This document shows, piece after piece, positions 7,259 through 12,399 of a stretch of 12,399 bases of DNA (positions are counted from its first letter, which is position 1; each line of letters opens with the position of its first letter). This DNA comes from Symbiodinium natans. Taxonomy: Eukaryota > Sar > Dinophyceae > Suessiales > Symbiodiniaceae. Both the position numbers and the translations under genes were made by a program. Under the pieces are notes generated by a model. It was not told the origin of the DNA and searched no databases. It worked only from the letters and a program-made list of their open reading frames with translations. The DNA is taken from positions 1 through 12,399 of the forward strand of contig CAJNDS010001634.1 of NCBI GenBank assembly GCA_905221605.1, given 5' to 3'.

Positions 7259-7875
7259 ATAGAAATTGTATAGGGTTTGTGTCCGGAGTTTTGGGGGGTT
7301 TTGGGGGGTTTTGGGGGGTTTTGGGGGGTTTTGCCGGGTTTTGTTTTTTGCTTTTGTCCTTGGGGTTGTGGGGCTGGGGCTGGGGGAGGGGCTGGAGGGG
7401 CTGGCGGGGCTGTAGGGGCTGGAGGGGCTGGAGCTGGATTGGCTGGATTGGCTGGAGGGGCTGGAGGGGCTGGAGGGGCTGGAGCCGCTGGAGGGGCTGG
7501 AGGGGCTGGAGGGGCTGGAGGGGCTGGAGGGGCTGGAGGGGCTGGAGGGGGGCTGGAGGCTGTGGAGGGCTGGAGGGGCTGGAGGGCTGGAGGTGGAGGT
7601 GGAGGGGCTGGAGGGGCTGGAGGGGCTGGAGGGGCTGGAAGGGCCGGAGGGGCCGGAGTGGCTGGAGGGGCTGGGAGGGGCTGGAGGGGCTGGAGGGGCT
7701 GGAGGGGCTGGAGGGGCTGGGGGCTGGAGGGGCTGGGGGTTGAGGGGGCTGGAGGGGGCTGGAGGGGCTGGAGGGGCTGGAGGGGCAAGTGGGCTGAGAG
7801 GGGAATATTTTTGCACTGTGAAGGATGAAGGATTATTGCACGAGCTGCTCGTAATGAAACACTTACAATTTCTAT
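7259..7875 (-). mobile_element. Unit B: short non-coding derivative
   Basis: The unit opens with ATAGAAATTGTAT (7259-7271) and the same GGGTTTGTGTCCGGAG that follows it in A, C and D. Five decamers come next (7289-7338, the last TTTTGCCGGG), then a G-rich minisatellite. The right end carries GGATTATTGCACGAG, the hairpin ACGAGCTGCTCGT (about 7840-7852), CGTAATGAAACAC and TACAATTTCTAT (7864-7875). It keeps both ends of unit A but none of the gene. Its architecture is that of a non-autonomous (MITE- or HINE-like) derivative. Frames through the minisatellite read as Gly/Ala or Pro/Ala repeats and are artefacts. Confidence 0.6.
7363..7793 (+). repeat. G-rich 9-bp minisatellite, unit B
   Basis: This is a tandem repeat of GGAGGGGCT (period 9, with local 6- and 8-bp slips), about 45 copies. 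It is strongly purine-biased and full of G runs, so G-quadruplex or triplex structure is plausible. Its position matches the G-run patch in units A and D (1424-1466 and 9364-9407), from which it may have expanded. Confidence 0.95.
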
Positions 7876-7888
7876 TTATTCTGGCCTT

Positions 7889-8073
7889 GAGGGTTTAGGG
7901 TTTAGGGTTTAGGGTTTAGGGTTTAGGGTTTAGGGTTTAGGGTTTAGGGTTTAAGGGTTTAGGGTTTAGGGGTTTAGGGTTTAGGGTTTAGGGGTTTAGG
8001 GTTTAGGGTTTAGGGTTTAGGGTTTAGGGTTTAGGGTTTAGGGTTTAGGGTTTAGGGTTTAGGGTTTAGGGTT
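7889..8073 (+). repeat. TTTAGGG array 3
   Basis: About 26 repeats, with a TTTAAGGG variant near 7950 and several TTTAGGGG variants around 7960-7995. The array follows the right end of unit B (CCTTGAGGG) and passes without a break into a TAG triplet tract at 8074. Confidence 0.97.
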
Positions 8074-8090
8074 TAGTAGTAGTAGTAGTC

Positions 8091-8169
<79 letters not shown>

Positions 8170-8178
8170 TGTTAGTAC

Positions 8179-8211
<33 letters not shown>

Positions 8212-8231
8212 TAGTGGTAGTAGTGGTAGTT
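8074..8231 (+). repeat. (TAG)n microsatellite
   Basis: About 50 TAG triplets, with occasional TCG, TGG and GTTAGTAC interruptions. The tract starts inside a telomeric repeat (GGGTTTAG then TAGTAG). It may derive from slippage of the TAG within TTTAGGG. The opposite strand reads as Thr/Leu runs, which are not coding. Confidence 0.97.
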
Positions 8232-8418
8232 GTGTTTTCACTTTCCGCACACGCGCGCGTCCGCGCGGCCCCGCCCCTTAACCACCAACTCCCCACCACC
8301 AACCCCTAACCCCCAACCCTTAACCCCCAACCCTTAACCCCCAAACCCCAACCACCAACCCCCAACCCTTAACCCCCAAACCCCAACCACCAACCACCAA
8401 CCTCCAACCACCAACCAC
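8232..8418 (+). repeat. GC-rich patch and C-rich reverse-polarity telomere-like tract
   Basis: After TGTGTTTTCACTTTCC comes an alternating purine-pyrimidine run (GCACACGCGCGCGT, about 8247-8260) with Z-DNA potential and a GC-rich patch. From about 8279 to 8418 follow CCCTTAACCCCCAAC, CCACCAAC and related units. These resemble degenerate telomeric repeats read on the C-rich strand, opposite in polarity to every other array here. Polarity flips back at 8419 (CCACG then TTTAGGGG). Confidence 0.8.
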
Positions 8419-8537
8419 GTTTAGGGGTTTAGGGGTTTAGGGTTTAGGGTTTAGGGTTTAGGGTTTAGGGTTTAGGGTTTAGGGTTTAGGGTTTAGGGTT
8501 TAGGGTTTAGGGTTTAGGGTTTAGGGTTTAAGGGTTT
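8419..8537 (+). repeat. TTTAGGG array 4 before unit C
   Basis: About 17 G-rich repeats, starting with TTTAGGGG variants, and with a TTTAAGGG just before the end. The array runs directly into the left end of unit C. Confidence 0.97.
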
Positions 8538-9011
8538 ATAGAAATTGTATAGGGTTTGTGTCCGGAGTTTTGGGGGGTTTTGGGGGGTTTTGGGGGGTTT
8601 TGGGGGGTTTTGCCGGGTTTCGTTTTTTGCTTTTACTCCAATGGTTTGGGCCGGAGGTGGGCTGGAGGGGCTGCAGGGGCTGGAGGGGCCGGAGGGGCTG
8701 GAGGGGCTGGAGGGGCTGGGCTGGAGGGGCTGAGGCTGGGTTGCAGGGCGGGGGCTGGAAGGGAGGGGCTGGAGGGGCTGGAGGGGCTGGAGGAACTCAA
8801 GAGCTGGAAAAAGTGGAGGGGCTATAGGGGCTGGGGGCTGGAGGGGCTGGGGCTGGGCTGGAGGGAAACTGAAGGGGCTGGACGGGCTGGAGGGTGGATG
8901 GAGGGGGCTGGAGGGGCTGGGGGGGCTGGGGGGGCTGGGGGGGCTGAGGGGGGCTGCGTTGGGAAGGATTATTGCACGAGCTGCTCGTAATGAAACACCT
9001 ACAATTTCTAT
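8538..9011 (-). mobile_element. Unit C: short non-coding derivative
   Basis: The left end ATAGAAATTGTAT (8538-8550) is followed by GGGTTTGTGTCCGGAG and five decamers at 8568-8617. A G-rich minisatellite follows, then a right end with GGATTATTGCACGAG, the ACGAGCTGCTCGT hairpin (about 8975-8987), TAATGAAACACC and TACAATTTCTAT (9000-9011). It has the same architecture as unit B, with a shorter and less regular core, so B and C are related copies that differ mainly in minisatellite length. It has no coding content. Confidence 0.6.
8655..8955 (+). repeat. G-rich minisatellite, unit C
   Basis: This is the same GGAGGGGCT-type repeat as in unit B but more interrupted, for example by AACTCAAGAGCTGGAAAAAG near 8793-8812. 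It ends in GGGGGGGCT repeats resembling the G-run patch of units A and D. Confidence 0.92.
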
Positions 9012-9025
9012 TTATCCTGGCCTTG

Positions 9026-9219
9026 AGGGTTTAGGGTTTAGGGTTTAGGGTTTAGGGTTTAGGGTTTAGGGTTTAGGGTTTAGGGTTTAGGGTTTAGGGT
9101 TTAGGGTTTAGGGTTTAGGGTTTAGGGTTTAGGGTTTAGGGTTTAGGGTTTAGGGTTTAGGGTTAGGTTTAGGGTTTAGGGTTTAGGGTTTAGGGTTTAG
9201 GGTTTAGGGTTTAGGGTTT
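9026..9219 (+). repeat. TTTAGGG array 5 between units C and D
   Basis: About 28 near-perfect repeats, with one short variant (GGGTTAGG) near 9160. This is the longest clean array in the window. It joins the right end of unit C (CCTTGAGGG) to the left end of unit D. Confidence 0.97.
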
Positions 9220-9766
9220 ATAGAAATTGTATAGGGTTTGTGTCCGGAGTTTTGGGGGGTTTTGTCGGGTTTTGGGGGGTTTTGTCGGGTTTTGGGGGGG
9301 TTTGGGGGGTTTTGCCGGGTTTTGTTTTTTGCCTTTCAATGTTTTACATTTTTGTTGGTTGGGCTTGGGGGGGCTGGGGGGGATGGGGGGCTGGGGTGGG
9401 GGGGGTTGCGCCAGAATTCAAATTTTGAAGGTCTGTATCGGCCCAAAACCTCAAGAATTAAAATTTTGAAAGCCTGGGAATCTTTGGATATGGATCCCAA
9501 AACTCTAGATTTCAAATTTGGAAGATCTGGGGATTTCTGGATAATTGATCAAAATCTCCTGCAGTCCTCCAGGATTCAAATTTAGAAGGCCTGGGGATCT
9601 TTGGATATCGATTCAAAACCTCTGGAATTTTCGGAATTCAAATTTTGAAGGATTTGATAAATACTGGATATCTGAATAAGTCCTCCAAAAATCTTTAGAA
9701 TTCAAATTTGGAAGATCTGGGGACTTCTGGATAATTGATCAAAACCTCCAGAATTAAAATCTTGAA

Positions 9767-10663
9767 GATCTGGGAGTTCTTTTTGAGGGTATTCATTATA
9801 ATTCTCCTGATGTCCCGAATCTTTGTTGACCCTTGTCTGTGGGTGTTAGCCTCGAAGTTTCGATATATTATTACAATTGATATGTTTCCACGAATATTTG
9901 AATTACATATCTTGTAATTTGAATAATTTTTTGGATTGCAATTCTTTAGAATGATAATGGTTCATTTCACCCCCTCGAAATTTCAGAGAATATAGAGGAA
10001 TTTCAATTAATATTGGTATTGTTTTTGCAAATTCGGATTTCAGTTCTATGAAATCGGATATTGTGTCCGGACTATTTGGGGTGGAAAGGGCAATATTTTC
10101 GGTCCCACGATCTCTTGAGCCTTCTCGGGGAGGAAAAGAATTTGATTTGTTGCTGGAGGTGTCTCTTCGGCAACATTTGATATAACAATTCATTAAAACC
10201 TTTCTGAACTCCGTGGAAGAGACGGACATGATGCTTGAAGGTCTGGTGGTCTTCTGTCCATGTCTGCAGTTCTGGGCCAGGAGAAGTTGAGCATGTTGGT
10301 TCTTGACAGCCAATGCTTGTAATTCTTGTCTTTCGTCTTGTCATGGTGATATTGATTTGATTGTTTCGACACCTCGTCTAGCTTTTTGGATAGGTTTCTG
10401 AAAGAAAACCATGTCTTTTGTTTGGGGTAACTCTAATCTTGAGCCCGCAGAGAAGAGCGGCGCAGTTGTTGCTCAGGTTTGCTGGGGCGCCAGTCTTGCC
10501 ACACATCCATCCATCACATGAGAATGAGCTGGCGCCTTGGTTTCTGCCTTGCCTTGTGCGATCTCGCGTGAGAACGCTGGTCTGTGGGGGGGTGAAACGT
10601 TGGCGTGGAGCACCAGAGGTGTCCTCGCGGCATCACAACATTGTTAGGAGATGGCATCCGCGG
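9767..10663. other. Non-coding flank 3' of the helicase-Josephin gene, unit D
   Basis: This is the counterpart of 1827-2722. A 90-codon minus-strand frame with an ATG at 10342-10344 exists. I see no recognisable family in it, and its substitutions relative to unit A are mostly amino-acid changing, so I do not call it a gene. The segment is likely 3' untranslated and terminal element sequence. Confidence 0.55.
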
Positions 10664-12399
10664 CTAGACCTCTCGGATGCAGTAGGTCGCGGGATGTCGA
10701 GCGAGCTCCGCCAAGAAGACGGCTTCCGGTATCTGCTCTGCTCTGCGGGTACGAGCCAGGGAGTCCAAACTGAAGATCTTCTCATGGAAATATCGATATG
10801 CCACCCAGTGTGCGTTGTCCCGGTTCTGCACCGCCCCGGCAGCTGCTTCCAGATCGTGCTTGCTCACGACGGGTTGAAGGTCCATTTGCCACCTCACACG
10901 ACCAAAAGCAGCCATGGCTTTGGTTTGCAGTACCTGCGCAAGCACTTCCGAGGAGTAGAAGCCACCTGGCGCCGCGTGGTCCTCTGCAGCTTCACCTCGT
11001 TCCACCCCACCTTCTTCGAGGACAACCTGCACGGCGTTGTCCATGTCCGCTTCAGTGAAGAAGGCTGCCCCCAAGGCCATGTTCAGGGCGTGCATGCCGC
11101 AGAGAGCTTGCTCTTGCGCCTCAAAATACAGGCCTGCAGGTGTGTCTTGATCGGGTCGGCTGCCTGTCCGTTGCATCTTGGCCAAAGACCCGGCCGCGCA
11201 AGAGCTTTCTGCAGCCCGGTTGCCTAGGCCCATGAAGACGAACTTTGCTTTGCATTTTGCTTTGGCCTTTGCTTTGCTTTTGGCGTTCGTCTTGGCTGGT
11301 GGCTTGGCCGGGCACTTGCGCTTATGAGCCTTGATGGCAGCTTTGGTGTTGGGAGCCTCCGTGCCGCATAGTGCACAACACCAGGGCCGCTCGATGCGCT
11401 CGCCGTGGTCTGGCTTGAGACGGTTCCAGTCGGGCGTCCCCATCTCAGCTAGTCGTCTTTCATAGAACTCCTTGTTCTGCTCCGGCTTGAACAACGCCTT
11501 CCAGAGATCCGGGCCGTCCCGGTCGGCTTGCTGCGCCTTCAGCTTGGTCAGGGCCCACTCTGCGTTGGCGTTGAACCGCAAAGCCTTGGGGTTGAAGAGC
11601 TCCAAGCTGCAGAGTGCCTGTTCGGGGCAGCGGCTCAGGGCGACGTAGGCTTGACCTTCTGCGAAGATGGTGTGATCGAGGCGGGTATGCGCTCCGTCCT
11701 TACAGGTAGCTGCCTGGCTCTTGTGGATCGAGATGGCTTTGGCGAGAACGAGCGGGAATTGATGCCTCGATGCCTTGCTGCCGTCTCTGTCAAGGTACGT
11801 GGCCGAGCGCCTCGAGATTGCCACACAGGAAGTTTCGTGCTCTGCTCGCCAAGTGGCCCCAGCATTCTTCTCGAAAGAAACCCAGATCCTCTCGACTTCC
11901 CCGCCGGCTTTCTCGGTGTCAATGTGCTCCACCGTGCCACAGGCGCCATTGACCAAGCCATCTCGCACGTCGATGTTGTATCTGAGCATGACACGGAGCC
12001 CAATGTCCACCTGCAGCAGGCCTACCAAGCCACCCGTGTTCTCCGGCTCGGCCCAGACGGCATCTGGAGACAGCGGCACACCGGTCTTGACGTTGGTGTC
12101 GACAGCTGGGCAATCGTGTAGCTGTTCTCCTGTGTTCAAGACGTGCTCTTCCTTGTAGCGGCGGTTGCTTTCGGCGACTGCTTGGCGAGTGGCGTATAGG
12201 TTCACGGCTTTCGGGGCGGGCCGCTTCTTGCTGCCTTTCTTGATCACCATATTCCGCAGCACCTCAATGTCGGCGTCGGTCTGCTGTCCCACCCGAACGC
12301 GTGCCAGCAGAGCGGCCCAGGCTGGGTCGCGTGCGGCCCGCTGGTTTCCTTCTAACTCGCAGAGCTGGAAGAGCAGCCAAAGCCGGCTGGCGAAGGCCG
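10664..12399 (-). CDS. PIF1/Helitron-type helicase C-terminal half fused to Josephin domain (5' partial)
   Basis: The minus-strand frame is open from the window edge to a TAG at 10664-10666, with 577 visible codons. The start and the N-terminal helicase motifs lie outside; the GTG at 12290-12292 is internal. Numbering visible residues from 1: RLWLLFQL...ARVRVGQQTDADIEVL (5-48) fits the segment where PIF1 proteins carry the MRQ region. LYATRQAV follows, then DIGLRVMLRYNIDVRDGLVNGACGTV (about 131-156), motif V-like SIHKSQAAT (223-231) and motif VI GQAYVALSRC (248-257). A C-x2-C...H-x3-C motif at 341-362 suggests a zinc knuckle. A Lys/Ala-rich linker comes next, then a Josephin domain from about 423 to the end. 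Its visible catalytic set is Gln428, Cys433 (EQALCGMHALN), His530 (NAHWVAYRY) and Asp545 (SLDSL). Helicases of this group unwind DNA; Josephins cleave ubiquitin. I infer a Helitron-type element protein with an added deubiquitinase. A host PIF1 gene caught in the repeats is the alternative. Confidence 0.85.
   Translation of the reverse strand, partial: AFASRLWLLFQLCELEGNQRAARDPAWAALLARVRVGQQTDADIEVLRNMVIKKGSKKRPAPKAVNLYATRQAVAESNRRYKEEHVLNTGEQLHDCPAVDTNVKTGVPLSPDAVWAEPENTGGLVGLLQVDIGLRVMLRYNIDVRDGLVNGACGTVEHIDTEKAGGEVERIWVSFEKNAGATWRAEHETSCVAISRRSATYLDRDGSKASRHQFPLVLAKAISIHKSQAATCKDGAHTRLDHTIFAEGQAYVALSRCPEQALCSLELFNPKALRFNANAEWALTKLKAQQADRDGPDLWKALFKPEQNKEFYERRLAEMGTPDWNRLKPDHGERIERPWCCALCGTEAPNTKAAIKAHKRKCPAKPPAKTNAKSKAKAKAKCKAKFVFMGLGNRAAESSCAAGSLAKMQRTGSRPDQDTPAGLYFEAQEQALCGMHALNMALGAAFFTEADMDNAVQVVLEEGGVERGEAAEDHAAPGGFYSSEVLAQVLQTKAMAAFGRVRWQMDLQPVVSKHDLEAAAGAVQNRDNAHWVAYRYFHEKIFSLDSLARTRRAEQIPEAVFLAELARHPATYCIREV

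Larger units (their letters stand above)
9220..12399 (-). mobile_element. Unit D: coding member, right end outside window
   Basis: The left end ATAGAAATTGTAT (9220-9232) lies directly after TTTAGGG. Seven decamers follow at 9250-9319, then a G-run patch and the same AT-rich tandem repeat as unit A (9415-9766). From 9220 to 11076 it matches 1281-3135 with about ten substitutions and a few small G-tract or single-base differences, about 99% identity. Beyond 11076 the gene continues intact where A is interrupted by satellite. Its right end is not in the window, so whether it closes with the inverted repeat is unknown. This is the best candidate for a full-length member of the family. Confidence 0.55.

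Noticed and set aside
7243-7828. Long frames on both strands reading as Pro/Ala, Pro/Ser or Gly/Ala repeats (180-188 codons)
   Set aside because: They are translations of the 9-bp G-rich minisatellite and neighbouring TTTAGGG. All frames stay open because the repeat period is a multiple of three. There is no non-repeat domain.
8059-8302. Poly-Leu and poly-Thr frames
   Set aside because: They are read through the (TAG)n tract on the minus strand. They are simple-repeat artefacts.
11528-12121. 197-codon plus-strand frame
   Set aside because: Antisense shadow of the helicase coding sequence, with no motif of its own.

Overview
The window looks like repeat-rich nuclear DNA of a microbial eukaryote. 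A dinoflagellate is my best guess, possibly Symbiodiniaceae. The reasons are long TTTAGGG (Arabidopsis-type) telomeric arrays, a GC-rich PIF1-type helicase reading frame with Lys/Ala-rich linkers and no visible introns, and a dispersed repeat at the left edge. Plants, oomycetes and other algae also use TTTAGGG, so the lineage call is inference. There is no rRNA, tRNA, CRISPR or bacterial-style operon.

Layout, left to right. 1-737: dispersed repeats and AT-rich DNA with two imperfect hairpins. 738-1280: an interstitial TTTAGGG array with a degenerate middle. 1281-7174 (unit A): a 5.9 kb element-like unit holding an AT-rich degenerate tandem repeat, the 3' end of a broken helicase-Josephin gene (2723-3135, minus), about 50 copies of a 65-bp satellite (3136-3510 and 4199-7054), and a Helitron-like N-terminal gene fragment caught inside the satellite (3511-4198, minus). 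7190-7258: TTTAGGG array. 7259-7875 (unit B): a short non-coding unit with a 9-bp G-rich minisatellite. 7889-8073: TTTAGGG array, followed by a (TAG)n tract, a short GC-rich patch, a C-rich stretch of opposite polarity (to 8418) and another TTTAGGG array (8419-8537). 8538-9011 (unit C): a second short non-coding unit. 9026-9219: TTTAGGG array. 9220-12399 (unit D): a nearly identical copy of the left 1.85 kb of unit A that runs on into an intact minus-strand open frame, which leaves the window at its right edge.

The main result is the organisation. Units A, B and C share both ends, and D shares the visible left end. Every left end begins with ATAGAAATTGTAT directly after a TTTAGGG array, followed by a variant G-rich repeat (TTTTGGGGGG). 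Every visible right end carries the inverted form, (A)TACAATTTCTAT, and then returns to TTTAGGG. All units point the same way. This is the layout expected of a mobile or subtelomeric element family living inside telomeric repeats, with a coding member (D), a decayed coding member (A) and two short non-coding derivatives (B, C).

The coding part of D is a PIF1/Helitron-type helicase C-terminal half, followed by a CCHC-like zinc-binding motif, a basic linker and a Josephin-type deubiquitinase domain with a recognisable Gln/Cys/His/Asp catalytic set. A helicase carried by telomere-embedded repeats recalls yeast Y' elements and fungal telomere-linked helicases. The Helitron relationship, the subterminal hairpin and the internal tandem repeats recall Helentron-type rolling-circle elements. 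The combination with a Josephin domain is the item most likely to be undescribed.
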